In this document: piece by piece, positions 1 to 5,171 of the stretch
How positions within the stretch are numbered: the first letter of the stretch is position 1
Layout: the number at the start of each line of letters is the position of its first letter
Assembly: GCA_030039005.1 (NCBI GenBank)
Contig: JASHQT010000505.1
Coordinates: forward strand, 1-6,763
Direction: 5' to 3'
Source: Bryobacteraceae bacterium
GTDB taxonomy: Bacteria; Acidobacteriota; Terriglobia; Bryobacterales; Bryobacteraceae
DNA length: 6,763 nt
Made by a program: the position numbers and the translations under genes
Notes under the pieces: generated by a model
What the model was told of the DNA's origin: nothing
What the model saw: the letters and a program-made list of their open reading frames with translations, nothing else
Database searches by the model: none

Positions 1-105
1 TGGGCCTACAACCGCAGAACTAAGCGTACTTGCCCCAAAATCCCCGGTTTCAGCCGCTTTTCCCTGGTTCGGCGATTGCATCGAGTACCGCCGGAGGCAA
101 AAACC

Positions 106-663
106 ATGCGAAAGGCCCTATACGTTCTACTGGTTCCCGCCTTGACCCTGCCAGCGGTTCGGGCCCAAGGTATTTCGGGACAAGAAGACAAAGCCGCTCC
201 CACCGCGCAGATCGAGCGTGGGCGCGAACTCTTCACCAACTCGAAGAAAGGCGTGGCGTGCAAGACATGCCATCAACTGGGAGGCGTCGGGACGGCCGTC
301 GGGCCGGACCTGACCAACATGGCATCCAACGGCAGCGTGCATAGCATCGTCATGACCATGCACATGACCATGACCGAGCATGTCTATCGCGTCAAAACAG
401 CCGTCAACAGCTTTCCCGGGATCTTAAAGCAAAAATACGGCGACCGTGTCGAGTATTACGACTTGAGCACGATTCCGCCGGTGATCCGAACGCTGACCGT
501 CAAAGAGATCGTTTCCACCGAGCGCGATGAGAAATGGCGTCATCCTCCGGCCTTGGCGCACTATTCGCCGCAAGAACTCGCCGACGTGATCGCATTTCTG
601 AAATTCGCGACCACCGGATCCGAGCAGGCGATCGCCGCGGCCGACATCGACCCGAGCTGGTAG
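106..663 (+). CDS. Secreted mono-heme cytochrome c with PVC/Acidobacteria-type heme-binding domain
   Basis: A 185-residue c-type cytochrome, probably periplasmic, that would carry electrons for an unidentified partner. The start at 106 is chosen over an in-frame ATG at 76 because GGAGG lies at 93-97, 8 bases upstream, and because it opens a clean signal peptide (MRK, a hydrophobic stretch to about residue 16, likely cleavage after AVRA at 20). One heme site CKTCH is at residues 52-56 (Cys52, Cys55, proximal His56), followed by GPDLT at 66-70. The C-terminal half (about 85-170), ending in the helix SPQELADVIAFLKF, resembles the putative heme-binding domain family (TIGR02603-like) common in Planctomycetes, Verrucomicrobia and Acidobacteria; this is from memory of the family. 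The distal ligand is unclear; several Met and His residues occur in 83-92. The next gene starts about 100 bp downstream, with no obvious link in function. Confidence 0.9.
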   Translation: MRKALYVLLVPALTLPAVRAQGISGQEDKAAPTAQIERGRELFTNSKKGVACKTCHQLGGVGTAVGPDLTNMASNGSVHSIVMTMHMTMTEHVYRVKTAVNSFPGILKQKYGDRVEYYDLSTIPPVIRTLTVKEIVSTERDEKWRHPPALAHYSPQELADVIAFLKFATTGSEQAIAAADIDPSW

Positions 664-761
664 GAGCTCGCGCGCGGGCGATAGGGCCGCGCAGCATGTT
701 CTCAGCGAACCCGGTTCGTCTGGGGAATGAGTTGCCCGCAACTGGTGTTCAATAGAGGGTG

Positions 762-1439
762 ATGTCCGAATCCACGACCCTCGGCGACGGCCTCAATATG
801 AGCGGCGCCCTTTGGGAGTACATCCGGAGCGTCACCCTCCGCGAGCCTGAGATCCTGCGGCGTTTGCGCGAGGAGACGGCACGGTATCCCAACCCCAATT
901 TGCAGATCTCGGCCGAGCAAGGCCAGTTTATGGCGCTCCTAATGCATCTGATCGGTGCGCGCCGGACGATTGAAATCGGCGTCTTCACCGGGTACAGCGC
1001 ATTGGCGGTGGCGCTGGCCTTGCCCGATGACGGCCAAGTAATCGCTTGCGACATTAATAAGGACTGGACCTCGGTGGCGCGGCGCTATTGGCGGGAAGCT
1101 GGCGTGGAACACAAGGTCGACCTCCGGTTAGGCCCCGCACTCGCCACCTTGAACGGCTTGATCGCGAGCGGCGAGACCGGCCAATTCGATTTTGTGTTCA
1201 TCGATGCCGATAAGACAAATTACGGGAATTATTACGAGCGCGCTTTGGTGCTCCTACGGCCGGGTGGTTTGATCGTCGTGGATAACGTACTCTGGTATGG
1301 ACGGGTCATCGACGCTTCCTTCGACGATCCCGATACGCGGGCCATACGGGAATTCAATCGGCAGATCAGAGACGACGGCCGGGTATGGCTGAGCATGCTG
1401 GCGCTGCGGGACGGCCTCACGCTGGCGTGCAAGAAATGA
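762..1439 (+). CDS. SAM-dependent O-methyltransferase (Methyltransf_3 / caffeoyl-CoA OMT-like)
   Basis: A class I Rossmann-fold methyltransferase of about 225 residues, the usual length for the bacterial O-methyltransferase family 3, which typically methylates catechol-like hydroxyls with a divalent metal. The acceptor cannot be told from sequence. Counting from the ATG at 762: conserved N-terminal SLREPE/LREET-type helix at 25-40, the substrate-side QISAEQGQ at 48-55, SAM motif I EIGVFTGYS at 71-79, an acidic residue closing the next strand in ACDINK (95-100), the metal-binding Asp in FIDADK (146-151), and the second metal pair Asp174-Asn175 in VVDNVLW. The C-terminus DGLTLACKK is typical. 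The start is uncertain: GTG at 759, ATG at 762 and ATG at 798 are all in frame. None has a well-spaced Shine-Dalgarno (GAGGG at 755-759 is too close to 762). The family alignment is satisfied by any of them. Confidence 0.92.
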   Translation: MSESTTLGDGLNMSGALWEYIRSVTLREPEILRRLREETARYPNPNLQISAEQGQFMALLMHLIGARRTIEIGVFTGYSALAVALALPDDGQVIACDINKDWTSVARRYWREAGVEHKVDLRLGPALATLNGLIASGETGQFDFVFIDADKTNYGNYYERALVLLRPGGLIVVDNVLWYGRVIDASFDDPDTRAIREFNRQIRDDGRVWLSMLALRDGLTLACKK

Positions 1440-1592
1440 CGCTGGCTGGTACGAAAGGGCGTTCGCGGCGAAAGGGAATGCTGCTTTGGGCGTCTAGTAC
1501 TGGACGGCCCTTACTGCGCGGGTACGCTTAGAACGAAATAGTGATAGGCTTTTCATGGGATTTAGCCGATCTTGGTTTGTATGGGTGCTGAT

Positions 1593-1621
1593 TTGACCGA
1601 ATGGGTTGGGTTCACTAGGCT
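1593..1621 (+). promoter_or_regulatory. Candidate sigma70-type promoter for adk
   Basis: TTGACC at 1593-1598 (5 of 6 matches to the -35 consensus), a 17-bp spacer and TAGGCT at 1616-1621 (T, A and final T of the -10 conserved). It lies in the 202-bp spacer after the methyltransferase gene, which is visibly less GC-rich than the genes. Transcription would begin near 1628, just before the adk ribosome binding site, giving a very short leader. The -10 element is weak, so this is a prediction only. Confidence 0.4.
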
Positions 1622-1631
1622 GAACTGGAAC

Positions 1632-1636
1632 GGAGG
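1632..1636 (+). promoter_or_regulatory. Ribosome binding site fixing the TTG start of adk
   Basis: GGAGG sits 5 bases before the TTG at 1642. An in-frame TGA at 1621-1623 closes the frame, and no ATG or GTG lies in frame between it and the P-loop. The site therefore decides the start in favour of TTG. Confidence 0.8.
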
Positions 1637-1641
1637 GTGGT

Positions 1642-2358
1642 TTGGTTCTTCTGCTCTTTGGACCGCCGGGTAGCGGCAAAGGAACGCAGTCAGGAAGAAT
1701 CTCAAACTGGTTGGGGATTCCGGCCATCTCGACCGGCGACATGCTGCGCGAGGAGATCAAGTCCGGCACGCCGCTAGGCAAAGCCGCGCAGTCGATCATG
1801 GCCAACGGGGGTTTGGTGGGTGATGACCTCGTCAACCGGATGCTCGCCCAACGTGTGTCTTCGCCCGATAGCGCCCACGGCTTTCTGTTGGACGGCTATC
1901 CCCGCACCGTGCAACAAGCTGAATTTCTGGACGGTTTGCTGGCCGAACGGCACTTCGATACCCCCGTCGTGCTGCATCTGGACGTCCCCCTGGACGCGCT
2001 GGTCGGCCGGCTCACCTCGCGCCGCCAGTGCCCGCAGTGCAAACGCATTTACAACCTCTTGCAAATGCCGCCCAAGACGCCCGGTATTTGCGACGACGAT
2101 GGCACGCCGCTGGTGACGCGCAAGGACGACACCGAGGAAGTGGTCAGCGAGCGCATCCGCACCTACGATGCGGTCACGCGCCCGGTGCTGGCCTACTATC
2201 AGGACCGCAAATATCATCAGATTCGCGGGGACCGGTCGCCGGAATACATTTTCGAAATGATCAGCGGGATCCTGGAGCCGCTGGTTGCCAAGAACGGTGT
2301 CAACTGTTGCGCGAAGGCGAAGGGAAGCCGTCAGTCTGACGGCTTCGCTGCTCTGTAG
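1642..2358 (+). CDS. adk: Adenylate kinase, long form with zinc-type LID
   Basis: Cytosolic nucleoside monophosphate kinase catalysing ATP + AMP = 2 ADP. The 238-residue product begins at TTG; translation shows the P-loop GPPGSGKGT at 7-15, the NMP-binding segment STGDMLREE at 30-38, the DGYPRT motif at 84-89 and a LID domain at about 123-165. The LID carries Cys130, Cys133, Cys150 and Asp153, the Cys-Cys-Cys-Asp zinc set known from Bacillus-type enzymes, so structural zinc is likely. VSERIRTYDAVTRPVLAYY at 168-186 holds the expected arginines. Typical enzymes end near residue 210-217; here about 20 extra residues (KAKGSRQSDGFAAL at the end) are encoded partly by a perfect hairpin at 2324-2346. 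The gene stands alone, not beside secY or ribosomal protein genes as adk often does, so it could be a second paralogue. It converges on rsfS. Confidence 0.96.
   Translation: MVLLLFGPPGSGKGTQSGRISNWLGIPAISTGDMLREEIKSGTPLGKAAQSIMANGGLVGDDLVNRMLAQRVSSPDSAHGFLLDGYPRTVQQAEFLDGLLAERHFDTPVVLHLDVPLDALVGRLTSRRQCPQCKRIYNLLQMPPKTPGICDDDGTPLVTRKDDTEEVVSERIRTYDAVTRPVLAYYQDRKYHQIRGDRSPEYIFEMISGILEPLVAKNGVNCCAKAKGSRQSDGFAAL
2324..2346. repeat. Perfect hairpin inside the last codons of adk
   Basis: The arms GAAGCCGTCAG (2324-2334) and CTGACGGCTTC (2336-2346) are exact reverse complements around one T, in practice a stem of about 9 bp with a 5-base loop. It ends 10 bases before the adk stop codon and encodes part of the non-family tail. 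No T-run follows, so it is not a classic intrinsic terminator. It could stabilise the transcript 3' end, help end transcription between the convergent genes, or be an inserted palindromic element. Confidence 0.85.
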
Positions 2359-2449
2359 TTCCCGTTCGGTCGCTGGGGCTGGCGCTTGGGCTCCCTGTGG
2401 GTCGCCGCGATTGGGGCGCCAGGCACAACGTGGCGTGGCTGGGCGGATT

Positions 2450-2541
2450 CCTAATCCCCGCGAGCGCATGCGAGCCAACCGCCAATCCCGGCGAGCGAAT
2501 GCGAGCCCTTGCCGCCAATCCCGGCGAGCGAATGCGAGCCC
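2450..2541. repeat. Three-copy 28-bp repeat in the adk/rsfS convergent spacer
   Basis: Two identical 28-bp copies lie at 2481-2508 and 2514-2541 (period 33 bp). A third, diverged copy is at 2450-2477 (differences near its start, middle and last base). Each copy contains the short direct repeat GCGAGC-GAAT-GCGAGC (GCAT in the first copy). The remaining spacer (2359-2449) holds no gene or other signal I can support. The array lies between the 3' ends of two convergent genes, so it is unlikely to be a promoter region. It looks like a small tandem or interspersed intergenic repeat; no CRISPR-like spacing or unique spacers are present. Confidence 0.85.
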
Positions 2542-2545
2542 CTGG

Positions 2546-2944
2546 CTAAGCTTCCGATTCCTGCGGAATCGGAAGCTCTTTGGCGTGCCGCCACAGACGC
2601 TCCAGCTCGTAGAACGTCCGCGCCTTGGGCGAGAAGACGTGGATCAGGTAATCGCCGTAATCGGCGAGCACCCACTCGGCGTTCGAAAAACCCTCCACGC
2701 TGACCGGATATTCGCCGCGCTCTTCCAGTTGCTTGCCGATCTCTTCCACGATCGCTTGCACCTGCCGCGGATTGTTGCCGCTGCAGATGACAAAGAAATC
2801 CGCAAACGTCGTCACGTCGCGCAAATCCAAGACGCGAATATCGAGTGCCTTTTTCGATTGCGCGGCTCGAACCGCTGTGAGCCAGGCGGGTGTGCTGAGG
2901 GATGGAGCGGCCGAAGGAACGGCCGTGGTGTGTTGCTGTCGAAT
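2546..2944 (-). CDS. rsfS: Ribosomal silencing factor RsfS (Iojap/DUF143), likely ATT start
   Basis: Binds ribosomal protein uL14 on the 50S subunit and blocks subunit joining when nutrients are short (family knowledge). Using ATT at 2944-2942 as codon 1, the product is 132 residues. The recognisable core runs from AVRAAQSKKALDIRVLDLRDVT (24-45) through FADFFVICSGNNPRQVQAI (47-65), the EGFSNAEWVLADYGDYLIHVF segment (84-104) and the final YELERLW (112-118). The first canonical start in frame is TTG at 2830, but it would cut off the conserved KKALDIRV. Reading upstream to the in-frame TAG at 2960-2962 I find no ATG, GTG or TTG. ATT at 2944 is the best candidate, with AGGAG 12 bases before it. 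The gene is divergent from the coiled-coil gene and convergent with adk; no nadD is adjacent, unlike the common nadD-rsfS arrangement. The function is secure; the start is not. Confidence 0.88.
   Translation of the reverse strand: MRQQHTTAVPSAAPSLSTPAWLTAVRAAQSKKALDIRVLDLRDVTTFADFFVICSGNNPRQVQAIVEEIGKQLEERGEYPVSVEGFSNAEWVLADYGDYLIHVFSPKARTFYELERLWRHAKELPIPQESEA
2549..2577. repeat. Perfect 13-bp hairpin inside the last codons of rsfS
   Basis: The arms AGCTTCCGATTCC (2549-2561) and GGAATCGGAAGCT (2565-2577) pair exactly around a TGC loop. On the minus strand the hairpin covers the codons for the C-terminal LPIPQESEA of RsfS and ends against its TAG stop (2546-2548). No T-tract follows in the rsfS direction. 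A role in ending or protecting the rsfS transcript is possible; an inserted palindrome is an alternative. Confidence 0.88.
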
Positions 2945-2956
2945 AGCCGGGTTGGT

Positions 2957-2961
2957 CTCCT
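2957..2961 (-). promoter_or_regulatory. Candidate ribosome binding site for rsfS
   Basis: Minus strand AGGAG, overlapping the in-frame TAG that bounds the rsfS reading frame. It lies 12 bases before the proposed ATT start, longer than the usual 5-9. It is the only purine-rich Shine-Dalgarno-like site I noticed in the short region before the conserved N-terminus. Confidence 0.4.
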
Positions 2962-2967
2962 ACCCGT

Positions 2968-2996
2968 ATGTTACACTGAAACTTCCCATGCGACAA
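2968..2996 (-). promoter_or_regulatory. Weak candidate promoter for rsfS
   Basis: On the minus strand TTGTCG (2996-2991) and TAACAT (2973-2968) are separated by 17 bp, each matching 4 of 6 consensus bases. It would start transcription near 2961, at the AGGAG site, and it overlaps the first codons of the divergent coiled-coil gene, so the two genes could compete for RNA polymerase. Short matches like this arise by chance. Confidence 0.25.
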
Positions 2997-3920
2997 TTGC
3001 TCTCGCTCTTGTTGTCGTGCGGCGCGGCAGTTCTTTGGCTGGGGTCTCCCGCACGGTCCGCTGAACCAGCGCTGGAAACCGCCGCCGACAAGCAGGTCCA
3101 GCTCGCCCAAACGGAACTGGCCCGGGTCCGCCAGCTCGTCGAGTTGGGAGCGCTGCCGCGTGTCCGCGTTCGGGAAGCGGAAGCAAAAATTGAGGATGCC
3201 AAGGACGAAGCCATTCTGGCGAAGGACATGTATGGCGACCTTCCCGATAAAGCCTCGAGCCAAGCCATAGAGGACGAAATGGTGGCCGCCGCCCAACGCC
3301 GCTTCGATCGCCAGCAGGCGCGGGTCGCCGAAGCGCAAAAAATGGTGGATTCCGGCGTAGCCGCGAAATCGTACCTGGAGCCGCTCCAACTGGAATTGAG
3401 CGCGCGCCAAACGGCTCTGAATCTGGCGCACGAGCGCGCGCAGTTGTTGGCGGATCTCGCGGCTCGCAGCCCGGCGCCCGCCCCCTCGCGAGCCCAAGCC
3501 CTGTCTTTCGAAGCCCCGGCCGTAGACGACAGCGCTCTGGCGCTCGAAGGCGAAGAACACTACGAAGGCGATGGCGAATTCAACGAAGCCCGTGACCTGC
3601 CGCCGCTCGAACTGGCTTTCTCCGCCCAATTCGACCGCCCGCTTCCCATCAGCGCCGAAGGCGAGACAGAAGTGCACCGCGCGCTGGGATTCGATCATCG
3701 CGGCCGCGTCGACGTGGCCGTCGTGCCCAGCGCTCCGGAAGGCGTCTGGCTACGCGAATACCTGCAGGCGCGCAAGATCCCCTATTACGCCTTCTCCCAT
3801 GCCGTCCCAGGAAAGGCGACAGCCGCGCACATTCACATCGGACCGGGCAGCACGCGCCTGGCGAGTCCGCCTCAGTTGAGTAAGCGGGTCCCGGCTCACT
3901 CGGTGCACAGCGCCGACTAG
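2988..3920 (+). CDS. Exported coiled-coil protein with conserved-looking His-rich C-terminal domain, function unknown
   Basis: A 310-residue protein I cannot assign to a characterised family. The start at 2988 is chosen because it gives a signal peptide (MRQLLSLLL, hydrophobic to about 18, likely cut near residues 22-25 at SPARSA). No clear Shine-Dalgarno precedes it. Residues 28-160 are charged, Ala/Leu/Glu/Arg-rich helices, in two parts (about 33-80 and 92-160) separated by MYGDLPDKAS, resembling the alpha-hairpins of TolC or membrane-fusion proteins. A Pro/Ala and acidic linker follows (161-225). The C-terminal domain (228-291) has HRALGFDHRGRVDVAV, then PEGVWLREYL, then TAAHIHIGPGSTR, with His230, His237, Asp242, His281 and His283. 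This pattern would suit a metal site such as in M15/Hedgehog-like peptidases, but spacing does not match the M15 motif exactly, so that is tentative. It may be translationally coupled to hpt, which starts 3 bases after its stop. A lipobox-like LLSC at 8-11 seems too close to the N-terminus. Confidence 0.82.
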   Translation: MRQLLSLLLSCGAAVLWLGSPARSAEPALETAADKQVQLAQTELARVRQLVELGALPRVRVREAEAKIEDAKDEAILAKDMYGDLPDKASSQAIEDEMVAAAQRRFDRQQARVAEAQKMVDSGVAAKSYLEPLQLELSARQTALNLAHERAQLLADLAARSPAPAPSRAQALSFEAPAVDDSALALEGEEHYEGDGEFNEARDLPPLELAFSAQFDRPLPISAEGETEVHRALGFDHRGRVDVAVVPSAPEGVWLREYLQARKIPYYAFSHAVPGKATAAHIHIGPGSTRLASPPQLSKRVPAHSVHSAD

Positions 3921-3923
3921 CGC

Positions 3924-4460
3924 ATGGCCCTGGCGCCCCGCGTTTTCCTCACCGCCGAACAGATTCAGAACCGCGTGCGCGCCATGGGCGCCCAGATCAG
4001 CGCCGATTATCCGGAAGGCCCGCTCTATCTCATCTCCATCCTCAAAGGCGCTTTCATGTTTCTGGCCGACTTGTCGCGCGAAATCAAGACGCCCTCGCGC
4101 ATCGAGTTCATGGGCATTTCCAGCTACGGCCGTGGCAAAACGTCGTCCGGGGAAGTGAAGGTCACCAAGGACCTGGATGTTTCCATCGAAGGCCATCACG
4201 TCCTGATCGTCGAGGACATCGTCGACAGCGGCGTCACATTGACGTACCTGATGAACGTGCTCGAGCAGCGACGTCCGAAATCGCTCGCCATCGCGACTCT
4301 GCTCGACAAGCCCGAGAGACGCTTGCGTCCGGTGCGCGTGTCCTACGTCGGCTTCCAGATCCCCGATGAGTTCGTGGTCGGCTATGGGCTGGACTTCGCG
4401 GAGGACTACCGCAACCTCAGTGATATTTGCGTGCTATCGGAGAATGGGGCCGGGGATTAG
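3924..4460 (+). CDS. hpt: Hypoxanthine (guanine) phosphoribosyltransferase
   Basis: Purine salvage enzyme converting hypoxanthine or guanine plus PRPP to IMP or GMP in the cytosol. At 178 residues it has the family's normal length. Visible motifs: the N-terminal VFLTAEQIQNRV (7-18), the pyrophosphate-binding LKG at 40-42, the flexible-loop SSYG at 66-69, the PRPP-binding VLIVEDIVDSGVT at 93-105 with acidic pair Glu97-Asp98 and the likely catalytic base Asp101, and the C-terminal VVGYGLDFAEDYRNLSDICVL (151-171) that forms the purine site. The ATG is 3 bases after the upstream stop and lacks its own Shine-Dalgarno, suggesting translational coupling with the coiled-coil gene. The last three codons and the TAG lie within the left inverted repeat of the downstream element, so its C-terminal AGD may be non-native. 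Hypoxanthine versus guanine preference cannot be read from sequence. Confidence 0.96.
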   Translation: MALAPRVFLTAEQIQNRVRAMGAQISADYPEGPLYLISILKGAFMFLADLSREIKTPSRIEFMGISSYGRGKTSSGEVKVTKDLDVSIEGHHVLIVEDIVDSGVTLTYLMNVLEQRRPKSLAIATLLDKPERRLRPVRVSYVGFQIPDEFVVGYGLDFAEDYRNLSDICVLSENGAGD

Positions 4461-4879
4461 GGAACCAGGCACGGGTGAGAAAAGCTTCCGGCTTTGGCCA
4501 CTATTGAGTGAATGGTCAAAAACTTCCGGGATTTAGACGTGTGGCACTTGGGTGTCGAACTGGCGGAGACGGTTTATCGCGTCACGGCGCGCTTCCCTAA
4601 GTCGGAGCTTTTCGCGCTGAGCTCGCAAATGAGGCGTGCGGCGGTTTCTATCCCATCCAATATCGCGGAAGGCCGGTCCCGCCGCTCGACACGCGAGTTC
4701 CTGTACTTTCTGTCAATCTCCCAAGGGTCACTTGCGGAATTAGAGACACAACTGGAGCTTGCCATACGCCTAGACTATACGGGTTCGGATCTGCACGCCG
4801 CTAGAACCCAGACCGAAGTCCTCGGTAAAAAGATAAACCGCCTGCAAACTTCCCTACGTGCCAGGCTCCCCAGTCCCCG
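4451..4879. mobile_element. Inverted-repeat-bounded segment carrying a four-helix-bundle gene
   Basis: The 23 bp at 4451-4473 match the reverse complement of 4857-4879 at 19 of 23 positions without gaps (CGGGGA and GGCACG at the ends agree exactly). The right side continues as a C-rich tract with repeats of CCCAGTCCC/CCCCGATCCC to about 4891. The arms enclose little besides one 23S-IVS-type protein gene. The left arm supplies the hpt stop codon; the right arm starts at codon 116 of the enclosed gene and encodes its low-complexity tail. IVS elements in 23S rRNA genes are likewise bounded by complementary ends. I see no target-site duplication, so mobility is an inference. Confidence 0.5.
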
Positions 4880-4910
4880 ATCCCCAGTCCCGCCCGCCGC
4901 CGCGGGCTAG
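4512..4910 (+). CDS. Four-helix-bundle protein of the 23S rRNA intervening-sequence family
   Basis: A 132-residue member of the small family (TIGR02436 / S23-like) first seen as ORFs in intervening sequences of 23S rRNA genes and now found scattered in many environmental genomes; its biochemical role is unknown. Family signatures: FRDLDVWHLGVELAETVY at 5-22, FPKSELFALSSQMRRAAVSIPSNIAEG at 28-54 (the strongest motif), then REFLYFLSISQGSLAELETQLELA at 61-84 and a last helix to about 115. There is no signal peptide or membrane segment. Residues 116-132 (RARLPSPRSPVPPAAAG) are encoded by the right inverted repeat and C-rich tract and do not look like family sequence. There is no rRNA gene here: the gene lies between hpt and a convergent CDGSH gene, with its TAG overlapping the opposite strand's stop in CTAG. 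The ATG at 4512 lacks a clear Shine-Dalgarno. Confidence 0.93.
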   Translation: MVKNFRDLDVWHLGVELAETVYRVTARFPKSELFALSSQMRRAAVSIPSNIAEGRSRRSTREFLYFLSISQGSLAELETQLELAIRLDYTGSDLHAARTQTEVLGKKINRLQTSLRARLPSPRSPVPPAAAG

Positions 4911-5131
4911 GGCTTGGGCGGCAGATCGCGCGCCTCGCATTGCGACGCGAAGGCATTTGTCTTGTGGCTCCCGTCGCAGAACGGCTTGTTCCCCGAATGT
5001 CCGCACCGGCACAGCGAAATCACCGTGCGCCCTCCCAGTCCAAACTCCTTGCCCGCCGCATCTTGAATCGTGAAATCGCCTTCCACGCGGAGCGATCCAT
5101 TGCTGTTCACCGTAATTTTCGTAGCTGCCAT
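4907..5131 (-). CDS. Small CDGSH-type [2Fe-2S] protein
   Basis: A 74-residue soluble protein with one CDGSH iron-sulfur domain. CRCGHSGNKPFCDGSH at 41-56 gives the family's three-Cys-one-His cluster ligands Cys41, Cys43, Cys52 and His56, and fits the pattern C-x-C-x2-S-x3-P-x-C-D-G-S-H. The preceding strands (ITVNSNGSLRVEGDFTIQDAAGKEF, 6-30) match the small bacterial single-domain type. Such proteins hold a redox-active, labile [2Fe-2S] cluster; partners here are unknown. ATG at 5131 is chosen over an upstream in-frame start at 5212, because the longer form adds Arg/Pro-rich sequence and would overlap the S10 gene. Only a weak GAG precedes it. It starts 40 bp after the S10 stop on the same strand, so co-transcription is possible though no functional link is evident. 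Its TAG overlaps the convergent gene's stop. Confidence 0.92.
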   Translation of the reverse strand: MAATKITVNSNGSLRVEGDFTIQDAAGKEFGLGGRTVISLCRCGHSGNKPFCDGSHKTNAFASQCEARDLPPKP

Positions 5132-5171
5132 GCACTCGGATGGTAGCAGATTGCCTGGACGCGGCCGCGTC

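Noticed and set aside
1..105. Possible tail of an upstream gene (a frame reading GLQPQN then stop at 21-23)
   Set aside because: Seven codons are too few to tell a real C-terminus from chance, and the other frames give no recognisable protein.
730..743. Small stem AGTTGC/GCAACT between the cytochrome and methyltransferase genes as a terminator
   Set aside because: The loop is too tight (CC), the stem is short and there is no T-run after it.
1774..2478. Minus-strand open frame of 234 codons opposite adk
   Set aside because: It mirrors adk codons, and adk has complete diagnostic motifs.
2450..2541. CRISPR-like array
   Set aside because: Spacers are only 3 and 5 bp, and no cas gene is present.
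2995..3020. Lipobox (LLSC) making the coiled-coil protein a lipoprotein
   Set aside because: The Cys at residue 11 comes before a full hydrophobic segment; hydrophobic residues continue past it to a signal-peptidase-like site near 22-25.
2451..3698. Long minus-strand open frame of about 415 codons
   Set aside because: It lies antisense to the coiled-coil gene and overlaps rsfS in another frame; its Arg/Gly-rich product has no family features. It is an artefact of GC-rich codon bias.
4480..4495. AAAGC-TTCCG-GCTTT hairpin after hpt as an intrinsic terminator
   Set aside because: The stem is only 5 bp and AT-rich, and no U-tract follows.
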